A DNA stretch of 64,000 nt from the NCBI GenBank assembly GCA_900546515.1, contig URDG01000002.1, positions 62,001 through 126,000 on the forward strand. The letters run 5' to 3'. Positions 52,233 to 60,429 of this stretch are shown in pieces. Each line of letters starts with the position of its first letter. Position 1 is the stretch's first letter. Both the position numbers and the translations under genes were made by a program. The notes beneath the pieces were generated by a model that saw nothing but the letters and a program-made list of their open reading frames with translations, was not told the origin of the DNA and did no database searches. Source of the DNA: an uncultured Eubacteriales bacterium. Lineage in GTDB: Bacteria > Bacillota > Clostridia > Oscillospirales > Oscillospiraceae.

Positions 52233-53366
52233 ATGACAAGGATTGACATATTCTCCGGTTTTCTGGGCGCGGGCAAGACTACGCTCATCCGCAAGCTCAT
52301 CTCCGAAGCCTATAAGGGCGAGAAGCTCGTTCTTATCGAGAACGAGTTCGGCGAGATAGCGATAGACGGCGGCTTTCTGAAGGACGCCGGAGTGCAGATA
52401 ACCGAAATGAACTCCGGCTGCATCTGCTGCACCCTCGTGGGCGACTTTGAGAAGGCGCTCAAGAAGGTCATGGACGAGTACGCTCCCGACCGCATAATTA
52501 TCGAACCGTCAGGCGTCGGCAAGCTCAGCGACGTGGCGCGCGCTGTGGAAAAGGTAGAGGGCGCGTCCGTCGGCGCAAAGGTCACCGTGGTCGACGCCGG
52601 AAAGTGCCGCATGTATATGCGCAACTTCGGCGAGTTTTTCAACGATCAGGTCGAGAACGCAGACCTTATAGTCATGAGCCGCACCGATACGGCTTCCGAG
52701 AGCAAGGTACTCGCCGCAAGCGAGATGCTCAAAAAGCTCAACCCCACCGCCGGTCTCATCACCACTCCGTGGAGCAAGCTCGACGGCATGCAGATCAAGG
52801 AAGCGATGGACGGCGACGCGCTGAAAAAAGAGATGGAGCACATGGAGCACGAAGCACATGAACACCACCATCACCACGATGACGGCGATGAATGCTGCTG
52901 CGGTCACGACCATGACCACGACGAACACGAGCACCACCATCACCACGATGACAGCGATGAATGCTGCTGCGGCCATGACCATGACCACGACGAGCATGAG
53001 CACCACCATCACCACGATGACGACGAATGCTGCTGCGGCCACGACCATGACCACGACGGGCACGAGCACCATCATCACCACCACGCCGATGAGATATTCA
53101 CCAGCTGGGGCGTCGAAACGCCGAAGAAGTTCACTGAGGCCGGCCTGCGCGCCGCGCTCGAAGAGCTCTCCGACGCGGAAAAATTCGGCACCATTCTGCG
53201 CGCCAAGGGTATTGTCGACGCGGCCGACGGCGAGTGGATCTACTTTGACTATGTACCCGGCGAATCCGATATACGCCGCGGCAGCGCAGCCGTCACCGGC
53301 CGCCTGTGCGTGATAGGTTCCAAGCTCAACGAGCAGGCACTGAAGGAGCTGTTTGAGATTGAGTAA
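52233..53366 (+). CDS. COG0523 (CobW/YciC-type) metal GTPase with His/Cys-rich triplicate insert
   Basis: A 377-residue G3E GTPase. Walker A is GFLGAGKTTLI (about residues 9-19), the Glu-rich ENEFGE follows, and the metal-binding CxCC motif is NSGCICC (about 63-69). Between the GTPase core and the C-terminal CobW_C domain lies an insert (about residues 205-290) with three near-identical 23-residue units of five His, Asp/Glu, CCCG and HDHDHD. COG0523 proteins are metallochaperones, many for zinc under scarcity; the insert should store or hand over metal. SD GGAGG; promoter 40 bp upstream. It overlaps the second GTPase-like gene by 8 bp. Confidence 0.88.
   Translation: MTRIDIFSGFLGAGKTTLIRKLISEAYKGEKLVLIENEFGEIAIDGGFLKDAGVQITEMNSGCICCTLVGDFEKALKKVMDEYAPDRIIIEPSGVGKLSDVARAVEKVEGASVGAKVTVVDAGKCRMYMRNFGEFFNDQVENADLIVMSRTDTASESKVLAASEMLKKLNPTAGLITTPWSKLDGMQIKEAMDGDALKKEMEHMEHEAHEHHHHHDDGDECCCGHDHDHDEHEHHHHHDDSDECCCGHDHDHDEHEHHHHHDDDECCCGHDHDHDGHEHHHHHHADEIFTSWGVETPKKFTEAGLRAALEELSDAEKFGTILRAKGIVDAADGEWIYFDYVPGESDIRRGSAAVTGRLCVIGSKLNEQALKELFEIE
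52863..53084 (+). repeat. Tandem coding repeat, 69/69/66 bp units
   Basis: Three DNA units encode the His/Cys-rich module of the GTPase: 52863-52931, 52932-53000, 53001-53066, followed by a partial His-rich fourth (to 53084). Units differ by few bases; the third lacks one codon. Such repeats change copy number by slippage. Confidence 0.9.
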
Positions 53367-54312
53367 CAAGAAAGACATACCCGTATACCTCTTCACGGGA
53401 TTTCTGGAGAGCGGCAAGACCAAATTCATACAGGAGACGCTTGAGGACCGCCGCTTCTGCAACGGCGAACGCACGCTGCTTCTCGTATGCGAGGAAGGCG
53501 AAGAGGAATACGCCCCCGAACAGTTTGCCGACAAAAATGTTTTCATCCGCGTGGCCGCATCTCAGGAGGAGCTGACTGCGGACAGGCTCTCCGCATGGCT
53601 GAAAGAGACAAGGGCCGAACGCGTCGTCATCGAGTACAACGGCATGTGGCTGCTCGACGTGCTTTACGGCGCAATGCCGGAGGGCTGGATGGTATATCAG
53701 GAGTTCATGTTCGCCGACGCCGGTACTTTTCTCACATACAATGCCAATATGCGTCAGCTCGTCTATGATAAGCTCAAGAGCTGTGAGCTCGTCGTGTTCA
53801 ACCGCTTCAACGGCTCGATGGACAAGATGGAGTTCCACAAAATAGTCCGCGCGGCCTCCCGCCGTTCGGATATTGCATATGAGTATGTCGGCGGCAAGGT
53901 CGAGTATGACGACATTGTTGATCCGCTCCCGTTCGACATCAACGCTCCGGTCGTCGAGATCGGCGACGACGATTACGCCGAATGGTACCGCGATATGTCC
54001 GAGGAGCCCAAGAAGTACGAGGGCAAGACCGTGCGCTTCAAATGCCGCGCTCTCGTGCGCAAGAAGATGCCTGAGCACAGCTTCATCGTCGGCCGTCACG
54101 TCATGACCTGCTGCGTACAGGATATACAGTTTGCCGGTCTTGTGTGCCAGTGGGACAAAGCGGACACCGTCAAGGACGACAGCTGGATCGTGCTCACCGC
54201 AAAGATCAACTTCAAGTTCCACCGCGCATATTCCAAGAAAGGCCCTGTGCTCACGTATATCGACTCTGAGCCCTGCGATGCTCCCGAGCAGCCCGTAGCG
54301 ACCTTCTATTAA
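53359..54312 (+). CDS. CobW-like P-loop protein fused to DUF1980/TIGR03943 domain
   Basis: About 317 residues. The N-terminal part keeps a P-loop, FTGFLESGKTKFIQ (about residues 10-23), but lacks the CxCC motif and the normal NKxD (VVFNRFNG instead), so it is a divergent COG0523 relative. The C-terminal 100 residues (KYEGKTVRFKCRAL, VGRHVMTCCVQDIQFAGLVC, and later KINFKF) resemble the C-terminus of DUF1980/TIGR03943 (YcgQ) proteins, which partner with UPF0718 permeases. The start is most likely TTG at 53359 (SD AAGGAG 10 nt upstream); TTG at 53353 is possible. Coupled to the His-rich GTPase. Function unknown, probably metal-related. Confidence 0.7.
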   Translation: MSNKKDIPVYLFTGFLESGKTKFIQETLEDRRFCNGERTLLLVCEEGEEEYAPEQFADKNVFIRVAASQEELTADRLSAWLKETRAERVVIEYNGMWLLDVLYGAMPEGWMVYQEFMFADAGTFLTYNANMRQLVYDKLKSCELVVFNRFNGSMDKMEFHKIVRAASRRSDIAYEYVGGKVEYDDIVDPLPFDINAPVVEIGDDDYAEWYRDMSEEPKKYEGKTVRFKCRALVRKKMPEHSFIVGRHVMTCCVQDIQFAGLVCQWDKADTVKDDSWIVLTAKINFKFHRAYSKKGPVLTYIDSEPCDAPEQPVATFY

Positions 54313-54329
54313 CAAAACACAAACCGATA

Positions 54330-54367
54330 AAGCCGGCGCGAACCCGTTCACGCCGGCCTTATTTTTT
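54330..54367. terminator. Terminator after GTPase pair
   Basis: GCCGGCG / CGCCGGC stem, 12-nt loop, followed by a T-rich tail. Confidence 0.75.
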
Positions 54368-54380
54368 CAATTTTCAGTTT

Positions 54381-54397
54381 ATGCGGCAAAGCCGCAT
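54381..54397 (+). promoter_or_regulatory. Hairpin abutting the SD of the HAD gene
   Basis: ATGCGGC-AAA-GCCGCAT, 7-bp stem with 3-nt loop; its 3' arm runs directly into the GGAGGA SD of the next gene. Could affect ribosome access. Confidence 0.5.
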
Positions 54398-54407
54398 GGA
54401 GGACCGT

Positions 54408-55058
54408 ATGAAATATAAATGCCTCGTTTTCGACCATGACGACACCGTAGTCAACAGCACTGCGACCATTCATCATCCATGCTTTGTGGAATACACGGCG
54501 GAACGTTATCCGGGCAAAAAATGCACGCTTGAGGAGTACTTCATCAAGAACTTTGACCCGGGCTTCCTGGAGTTCTGTCAGGAAGAGTACGGCATGACCG
54601 ACGCCGATATACTCGACGAGACAGAATACTGGCGCGCTTATGTTGAAAATCACATCCCGCTCGCCTACCCCGGCATAAAGGAGATAATGGAGGCACAGAA
54701 GGCCGAAGGCGGCCTGATCTGCGTAGTGTCTCACTCATTTGACCACAATATTTACCGCGATTACAAAGCCAACTCCCTCCCCGAGCCGGACGCCGTATAC
54801 GGCTGGGAGCGCCCGTTGGAAGAGCGCAAGCCCGCCGCCTTCCCGCTGGAGGATATAATGCGGCGCTTTTCGCTCAAACCGTCGGATCTGCTGATGATCG
54901 ACGATCTGAAGCCGGGCTACGACATGGCCGCGAAATGCGGCGTGGAGTTTGCCGCCGTGGGCTGGAGCAGCGATGTGCCTGAGATAGAGCGCTTCATGCG
55001 CCGCAACTGCCGCAATTATTTCAAGACCGTGGCAGAATTTGCAGAATTTCTGAAATAA
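54408..55058 (+). CDS. HAD-family hydrolase
   Basis: A 216-residue haloacid-dehalogenase-fold phosphatase. Motif I is VFDHDDTVVNS (residues 6-16; nucleophile Asp9 and acid Asp11). Motif II is VVSHS (about 112-116), the motif III Lys is in EERKPAAFP, and motif IV is LLMIDDLKPGYDMA (about 164-177). The cap is the short C1 helical type. Substrate unknown. ATG at 54408 behind GGAGGA. It may be read through from the GTPase operon because no promoter is visible. Ends at the hairpin array. Confidence 0.85.
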   Translation: MKYKCLVFDHDDTVVNSTATIHHPCFVEYTAERYPGKKCTLEEYFIKNFDPGFLEFCQEEYGMTDADILDETEYWRAYVENHIPLAYPGIKEIMEAQKAEGGLICVVSHSFDHNIYRDYKANSLPEPDAVYGWERPLEERKPAAFPLEDIMRRFSLKPSDLLMIDDLKPGYDMAAKCGVEFAAVGWSSDVPEIERFMRRNCRNYFKTVAEFAEFLK

Positions 55059-55059
55059 A

Positions 55060-55285
55060 CTTCCGGCATGGGATACCCCATGCCGGAAGCCAGACTGTCA
55101 AAAAATCATTTTTGACAGTCTGGCTTGAAACTCTGAACTTTTTTTGAAAGTTCAGAGTTTTTCTTATTGGACGTGAAAGACACCCCTCCTGGGTTTCTTT
55201 CACCGTATCTTCCTTCCCGTAGCTTCTGCTGCATACGGGCTCTTTGACATGCTCACTTCCGGCATGGGATACCCCATGCCGGAAG
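55060..55285. repeat. Hairpin array bounded by two identical 30-bp palindromes
   Basis: In order: (1) 55060-55089, CTTCCGGCATGGG-ATAC-CCCATGCCGGAAG; (2) 55090-55123, stem CCAGACTGTCAAAAA with 4-nt loop; (3) 55128-55160, stem AAACTCTGAACTTT, 5-nt loop, T-rich tail (rightward terminator); (4) 55173-55203, stem GTGAAAGA plus ACCC/GGGT with one mismatch; (5) about 55215-55240, weak CCCGTA/TACGGG; (6) 55256-55285, exact copy of (1). It lies between the convergent HAD and glycosyltransferase genes. Terminators explain part of it, but not the duplicated end palindromes or the perfect packing. Confidence 0.8.
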
Positions 55286-55296
55286 CTTCTTGTATG

Positions 55297-56655
55297 TCAA
55301 TCGAGCGGGATCTTGTCCGGAGAACTGTGCCAGTAAGATGAAAAGAGTTCCTTGAGTTCGGTTGCAAGGATAACAAGGAACGCCAGCGCAATATAGCGCT
55401 GATCGAGTATGCATATCCCGCTTCCTCCCTCGGCAAATGTGAAATACCACAGATAGCCCACCACTGAGGAGAGTATCACCGTCACGGGTATGTACCACTT
55501 TTTGCGGTTAGACATGAAGTAGACGAAGCTCATTACATCCGCCATATAGAAATAGCGCTCGTGCATCCTGGGGAGCACATACGGTACGAGCAGCGAAGAG
55601 ATGAAGAATATCCTTATAAGATTTTCCGGCTTGAAGGTCTTTACGCCCGTCAGGCAGAAATAAATGAACAGGATGACCGATGCGCCGGCCAGAAAGACCG
55701 TGACGTTGCTGTAGCCTTCAAAATCAGCGCCGGTGAAAAAGCGCCAGAGCGTTGGTGCGTTTGAATAGAGCGAGGGGTACTGCTGCGTCTGATCCACATA
55801 AATGCTCATGCAGCTGCCGAGACTGCGCCCTGCGGCAAGCGCGGGGACGAGCGTGGCAAAGAACACTATAGGTATCCAGAGCAGATGCTTCGGTTTTACC
55901 TGCCCCATGAAAAGTGCAACACAGAGCGCCGGGAGAATGAAGATCGCCTGAAGCTTGAAGCAGAAGGCGAGCGTCCAAGCGATAGCGCACAGCCGTCCCC
56001 GGCCCTTTACCGCAGCATACATTGAGATCACGCAGAAAGCGACATATATAGAATCGCACTGCGCCCACTGAGCGCTGTTCATAAGAACGCTCGGTATGCC
56101 AAGCGCGACAATAAACGACGCGAGCTGCAGGCGGCGGTCCTCGGTAATGAGCATGACCGTCTTCATGCAGTAGTACGCGAGTATCACATCAAACAGGCAG
56201 GACAGCGCCTTTATGCTGATGATAGGCGCAATGCCGAGCCGCGAAAAGACGAGCAGGAAATAAAGGTACGGCATATTGTAATTGCCTATGGGCGTGACAA
56301 GCGCCTCGCGCACGGGCAGCGCGCCGAGCTTCTTCACCCAGTCCGCCAGAAAAGCAGTATAGTCCCTTGACTCGAAATACAAAAGACACACGCGGGAGAA
56401 AGTAAGGCAGGCCAGACAGGCCGCGGCAATAAAAAGCGAGAGCGCGTCAAACCTGTTCTGCGCGATAAGAAGCGCCTGCGACAGGAAGAAAAGCCCTCCG
56501 AATATTACCGCCGTCGGCAGCGGGTAGTAGACGTTGACCTTTTCCGCCGTAAGTATCACAAATATTCCGAAGCCCACGGAAAGAAGCGCGGCGGCCCCGT
56601 ACAAAAGCAGCTTTTTGCTGCCGGCCTTATCCAAAAGAACCGATGCTTTGCTCAA
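55297..56655 (-). CDS. Polytopic membrane glycosyltransferase (GT-C-like)
   Basis: A 452-residue protein with about 11-12 hydrophobic helices. The first outside loop has acidic/aromatic sequence (FESRDYTAFLADWVKKLGAL, about residues 93-112), as GT-C enzymes use for catalysis and metal binding. It also has GNYNMPYLYFLLVF, LMNSAQWAQCDSIYVAF (about 191-207) and RMHERYFYMADV (about 369-380), motifs found in bacterial relatives of ALG6/PMT-type and DUF2029 mannosyltransferases. It probably transfers a sugar from a polyprenyl-phosphate donor to a cell-surface glycan or lipid. Promoter TTGACT-N17-TAAGCT lies 77 bp upstream. Confidence 0.78.
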   Translation of the reverse strand: MSKASVLLDKAGSKKLLLYGAAALLSVGFGIFVILTAEKVNVYYPLPTAVIFGGLFFLSQALLIAQNRFDALSLFIAAACLACLTFSRVCLLYFESRDYTAFLADWVKKLGALPVREALVTPIGNYNMPYLYFLLVFSRLGIAPIISIKALSCLFDVILAYYCMKTVMLITEDRRLQLASFIVALGIPSVLMNSAQWAQCDSIYVAFCVISMYAAVKGRGRLCAIAWTLAFCFKLQAIFILPALCVALFMGQVKPKHLLWIPIVFFATLVPALAAGRSLGSCMSIYVDQTQQYPSLYSNAPTLWRFFTGADFEGYSNVTVFLAGASVILFIYFCLTGVKTFKPENLIRIFFISSLLVPYVLPRMHERYFYMADVMSFVYFMSNRKKWYIPVTVILSSVVGYLWYFTFAEGGSGICILDQRYIALAFLVILATELKELFSSYWHSSPDKIPLD

Positions 56656-56732
56656 TTTATCACCTTCAAAAAATCATTCCGCCGGAAAAACGGCGGCATG
56701 TTCCGCCGCATTCCGGCAGAGCACGCAGTCAT

Positions 56733-56761
56733 AGCTTACTATATTCGGCGCTTTTAGTCAA
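56733..56761 (-). promoter_or_regulatory. Promoter of membrane glycosyltransferase
   Basis: Minus strand: TTGACT, 17-nt spacer, TAAGCT. Confidence 0.55.
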
Positions 56762-56817
56762 TTAAATACTTATCCACGCGCAGCGCCGTAAGGGCAAATT
56801 TACCTCGCGCCCCCGGC

Positions 56818-56846
56818 TTGCCAGCCCCGGAACTTTGTAGTATCAT
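56818..56846 (+). promoter_or_regulatory. Promoter of DUF3810 operon, giving a near-leaderless mRNA
   Basis: TTGCCA, 17-nt spacer, TATCAT. The -10 ends six bases before the ATG at 56853, so transcription should begin at or next to the start codon. No SD is visible. Confidence 0.55.
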
Positions 56847-56852
56847 ATCCGC

Positions 56853-58001
56853 ATGGAAAACATTCTGCCGAAAAAACGGTCGGTAAAGTCCGTATATATG
56901 CTCTGTCCCGCCGCCCACACCGCCGGGCTGCTCTCACTGCTTGCGATCACGCTGCATCTTCTCATGCGGCAGGATCACGAGCTGATGGTACGGCTGTCGG
57001 AAAATGTGGTGCGCCCGCTCCACCGCGCGCTTGCGCTTTTTAACTCCGGAGTCAGCTTCTCCGTGGCAGAGCTGCTTATCGTCTGCACAGCCGCTGCGGT
57101 GCTGCTGCGGCTCGTGTTCAGCGCGGCGCTGCTGGTGCGCGGACGGTTCACATGGGTGCGGCTGTATAAGGACCTCGCGCAGCTCGTCTCACTGCTGCTT
57201 TTCATATATGCGGGCTTCTGCCTGCTGTGGGGCACATTTTATTACGGCGACGACTTTGCGGAGAAGAGCGGGCTGAGCCGCGATCCGGTATCCGTGGAGC
57301 AGCTGGAGACCGTTACGGAGTACTTCGCCGGGCTTGCCAACAAGTACGGCGGCGAGGTCGCGCGGGACGAGAACGGCTTCTACAATGCCGACCGGGCCGA
57401 ATTGATCCGAAAGTCCGCGGCGCTTTTTGACGGCCTCGACGAGGAGTATCCCTGCCTTGCCGGGCCGCGGGTGACGGCAAAGCCCGTGAGCCTGTCGCAT
57501 CTGATGAGCTACATAGATTTTACGGGTTTTTTCTTCCCGTTTACAGGCGAAGCAAATGTAAATACGGACTTCCCGCCGGGGCTCTTCGCCTCCACGGTCG
57601 CCCATGAGCTGAGTCATCAGCGGGGCGTGGCCAAGGAGCAGGAGGCAAACTTCACCGCCGTACTGGCCAGCCTGAACTATGGCGACGCGGACTACTGCTA
57701 TTCTGCGGCGCTTCTGGCGTACACCCATCTCGGCAACGCGCTTTACAGCGCGGATCATGACGCATGGGCGCGCATATACGAAAAGCTGGACGAGAACATT
57801 CTGCGCGATTTTGCACGTGACCGCGCCTACTGGAAGCAGTTTGACACCCCGGCGCAGAGCGTGTCGAACACCGTGTACGAGGGTTTTCTGCACAGCTATG
57901 ATCAGACGCTTGGCCTGAAAAGCTACGGCGCATGCGTGGATCTGCTGGTAAACTGTTATTATGACGCGGCAAGCGCCGCTTCCGTTGGACAGAGCAAATG
58001 A
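56853..58001 (+). CDS. DUF3810 membrane protein with HExxH motif
   Basis: A 382-residue protein. Three hydrophobic segments (about residues 20-38, 66-90, 107-128) precede a large domain with VAHELSHQRGVAKEQEANF (about 248-266), a zinc-protease-like HExxH plus a downstream Glu. This is the DUF3810 hallmark; the catalytic activity is not established. The start lacks an SD and sits six bases after a good -10 box, suggesting leaderless translation. Followed 19 bp later by the HD-domain gene. Confidence 0.85.
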   Translation: MENILPKKRSVKSVYMLCPAAHTAGLLSLLAITLHLLMRQDHELMVRLSENVVRPLHRALALFNSGVSFSVAELLIVCTAAAVLLRLVFSAALLVRGRFTWVRLYKDLAQLVSLLLFIYAGFCLLWGTFYYGDDFAEKSGLSRDPVSVEQLETVTEYFAGLANKYGGEVARDENGFYNADRAELIRKSAALFDGLDEEYPCLAGPRVTAKPVSLSHLMSYIDFTGFFFPFTGEANVNTDFPPGLFASTVAHELSHQRGVAKEQEANFTAVLASLNYGDADYCYSAALLAYTHLGNALYSADHDAWARIYEKLDENILRDFARDRAYWKQFDTPAQSVSNTVYEGFLHSYDQTLGLKSYGACVDLLVNCYYDAASAASVGQSK

Positions 58002-58020
58002 TCTAATAATGGAGGAGCTT

Positions 58021-59016
58021 ATGACAGAACCGTCTCCCGTGATATACAGCGCGTCCGTTCCCGCGTGGTTCGATGAATTCTGCGCCGTGCCCGAGATGCA
58101 GAGGCTCCGGGGCGTCGGAATGAACTGCGGCTGCGAGTATACGGATTTCCCGCGCTTCCGCGAGCTTCCGGTATATTCCCGTTTCCGGCACAGCGTAGGC
58201 GTGGGTCTCATAACCTGGCGCTTCACCGGAGATATGGCGCAGGCTCTCGCAGGGCTTTTTCACGACATATCGACGCCGTGCTTTGCGCACACGGTGGATT
58301 TTCTGCACGGAGACTATCTGGAACAGGAGTACACCGAAGGGCGCACAGCGACGATCATAAAAAATTCACCGGCGATCATGCGCCTGCTCCGCAAATACGG
58401 CATAGACCCCGATGCAGTCACAGATTACCACCGCTACCCCATTGCGGATAATGACAGCCCGCGGCTTTCAGCCGACAGGCTCGAGTACACGCTCGGCAAT
58501 CTGGCGGGTTACAGAATATGCAGCGCCGCCCGGCTGCAGGGGTATTATGACGCGCTCTGCGTGACCACCGCGCCGGACGGAGCGCCTGAGCTTGCCTTCG
58601 GCGATGCCGCGGCTGCCGCCGGCTTTGCGCAGGATGCGCTGAAAATGTCCCGGATATATGTCTCCGATGAGGACCGCTATGCGATGCAGCGTCTCTCCGA
58701 GCTGCTCCGGCGCGCGCTGGAAAAGGGCGCTGTGCATGCGGATGAGCTCTATCTCACGGAAGAGGCCGTGCTAGCAAAGCTGCTTGCCGACGGAGAGCTT
58801 TGCTCCATGTGGCGCGAATACCGCGCGCTCCATGAGCTTGTCGCGGATCCGGAGTCCGCGCCGGACGGAGCATGGCGGATAATACCCGCCAAAAAGCGCT
58901 ATATCGACCCGCTGGCCGCAGGAGCCGGCAGGCTGTCGGACATAGATCCGGACTTTGCCCGCGCGGCGGCAGCTTTTCTGGCCGAGCCGCAGGACAGGCC
59001 GGTCTGCGCAAGATAA
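58021..59016 (+). CDS. HD-domain phosphohydrolase
   Basis: A 331-residue protein with an HD domain: RFRHSVGVGLITWRF (about residues 43-57) and GLFHDISTPCFAHTVDFL (about 68-85) supply the His, His-Asp and later ligands. The remainder (SADRLEYTLGNLAG near 150, and helical C-terminus) resembles dNTPase/HD phosphohydrolases acting on nucleotides. Substrate unknown. ATG at 58021 has GGAGG 5 nt upstream; an ATG at 58009 is less likely. Second gene after DUF3810 and before the PNPOx-like gene. Confidence 0.82.
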   Translation: MTEPSPVIYSASVPAWFDEFCAVPEMQRLRGVGMNCGCEYTDFPRFRELPVYSRFRHSVGVGLITWRFTGDMAQALAGLFHDISTPCFAHTVDFLHGDYLEQEYTEGRTATIIKNSPAIMRLLRKYGIDPDAVTDYHRYPIADNDSPRLSADRLEYTLGNLAGYRICSAARLQGYYDALCVTTAPDGAPELAFGDAAAAAGFAQDALKMSRIYVSDEDRYAMQRLSELLRRALEKGAVHADELYLTEEAVLAKLLADGELCSMWREYRALHELVADPESAPDGAWRIIPAKKRYIDPLAAGAGRLSDIDPDFARAAAAFLAEPQDRPVCAR

Positions 59017-59037
59017 AAACACGGAGGAGCGGAAAAT

Positions 59038-59505
59038 ATGAGAAGAGCAGACAGAGAAGTAACTGATATAAACGATATACGGCAGATACTCGACGAGGGC
59101 GAGGTGCTGCACATAGCGCTGAATAACGGCGTCTACCCGTACATACTGCCCGTCAATTACGGCTATGAGCTGAGCGGCGGCAGGCTGACGCTTTTTTTCC
59201 ACGGCGCGTCTGAGGGTGCAAAGCACGCCGTTATCGCAGCGGACAACCACGTCTCCGTCGAGATAGACTGCGGGCACGCCCTGGTGCCGCCTACCGGAGG
59301 CGTCTCCTGCACAACGGGATATTCCTATGCAAGCCTTATCGGTCAGGGAACCATCAGAAAAGCCGGTGACAGCGAGAAGGTGAAATATCTCGACGCACTG
59401 CTGCTGCATTACGGAGTAACACCGTCAGGTTATGCTCCCGCGCATCTCGCCAATACGCTCGTATACGTGATAGACGTGGAAAGCTATACGGCAAAGCGCA
59501 GATAA
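59038..59505 (+). CDS. Pyridoxamine 5'-phosphate oxidase-like flavoprotein (NimA-like)
   Basis: A 155-residue split-beta-barrel protein. EVLHIALNNGVYPYILPVNY (about residues 22-41) and LTLFFHGASEGAKHAVI (about 51-67) match the FMN-binding NimA/YhiN-like group, which reduces small molecules in anaerobes. Nitroimidazole reduction cannot be inferred. ATG at 59038 behind ACGGAGGAGCGG, 21 bp after the HD gene, so third gene of the operon. Confidence 0.85.
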   Translation: MRRADREVTDINDIRQILDEGEVLHIALNNGVYPYILPVNYGYELSGGRLTLFFHGASEGAKHAVIAADNHVSVEIDCGHALVPPTGGVSCTTGYSYASLIGQGTIRKAGDSEKVKYLDALLLHYGVTPSGYAPAHLANTLVYVIDVESYTAKRR

Positions 59506-59532
59506 GTCCCGCCGTTCCGGGCAAGCCGCCTT

Positions 59533-60429
59533 TCAAAACGAGATAAAGATATTGCTCAGGCCGCCATGCCTCACGGCTTCGCGCATGCGCGGGCACAGGC
59601 CGCGCGCGGCCTCCCTGATATAAGCGGTATCAGCGCTGCACAGGCCAAGCGCCGTGCATGCTGCTGACGCCGCTTTTTCAACGGTGCGTTCAATGCCGTG
59701 CTCTGGGTCTTCATCTGCGGCGGCTTCCAAAAGGCGCGCCGCCTCTCTGCGCTGCTCAGGCGATATGTCAAGTGCGCGGACGTCAGCTCCGGACAGCGCA
59801 AGTCCGACGGCGTTTGCAAGAACAGGGCCGCAGATATTTATCATCAGATCCTCATAGTCAGGCACAGCCGCAGCCAGAAGCCGCCGCGCGCTATCCTGCG
59901 GAAAGCCGTTTACGAAGCGATTCTCCGTTCTGAGCCTGCGGATATATTCCGCAACGTAGCTTATGCCGCAGAGCGTCTCCGGCACCGGGCAGAGCAGCGG
60001 ATAATCTATATCGCAGGGTATATCGTGCGCGGAATAATATATATCGTAGCGTGCAAAAAAGCTTCCTAGACTCTTCAGCGTATCCGAATAAAAGGCATTC
60101 GGGACATGCACCGCTTCAAGGCATGCCGCGCCCCATGCCTCCCTGCCCCTGACGCGCGCTCGCGCCAGTATGTCTCTTCCGCGCCGCAGGGCGTCTTCGG
60201 CGTCGTTCAGAAGCGCATCCTCCAGCTGAACGCCGTCTGCTTCTGCCGCCACGGACAGGGTGTATAAAACGGATCTCAGCAGCTCCTGCACACGAGTGGC
60301 CGGGAGGGATGTGCTGTCCGCGCCGCTGTATTTCTCCGCCTGCAAACTCAGAAGCGTCCAGAGTGCGGAGAGCACTTTCTCTTCCGCCCCCGGAGACCGC
60401 GGCGCTGCCGGACTTTCATTCACTCTCAT
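59533..60429 (-). CDS. DUF6179-like protein
   Basis: A 298-residue largely helical soluble protein. No catalytic motif was recognised; features include YDIYYSAHDIPCDIDYPLLC (about residues 134-153, Cys/His/Asp-rich) and PETLCGISYVAEYIRRL. I assign DUF6179 from memory of its pairing with DUF6323 in Clostridia. ATG at 60429 behind GGAGGCGGA overlaps the DUF6323 stop by 4 bp, so the two proteins are made in equal amounts and probably interact. Function unknown. Confidence 0.6.
   Translation of the reverse strand: MRVNESPAAPRSPGAEEKVLSALWTLLSLQAEKYSGADSTSLPATRVQELLRSVLYTLSVAAEADGVQLEDALLNDAEDALRRGRDILARARVRGREAWGAACLEAVHVPNAFYSDTLKSLGSFFARYDIYYSAHDIPCDIDYPLLCPVPETLCGISYVAEYIRRLRTENRFVNGFPQDSARRLLAAAVPDYEDLMINICGPVLANAVGLALSGADVRALDISPEQRREAARLLEAAADEDPEHGIERTVEKAASAACTALGLCSADTAYIREAARGLCPRMREAVRHGGLSNIFISF

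Noticed and set aside
52863..53084. CRISPR-like direct repeats
   Set aside because: Units are contiguous without spacers and are codons of the His-rich GTPase.
52509..53546. A Val/Met-rich minus-strand frame over the GTPase repeats
   Set aside because: It is the reverse of the His/Asp codon repeats, not a membrane protein.
55060..55285. CRISPR array or IS ends
   Set aside because: Only two copies of the palindrome, 166 bp apart, no spacers, and no transposase or target duplication seen.
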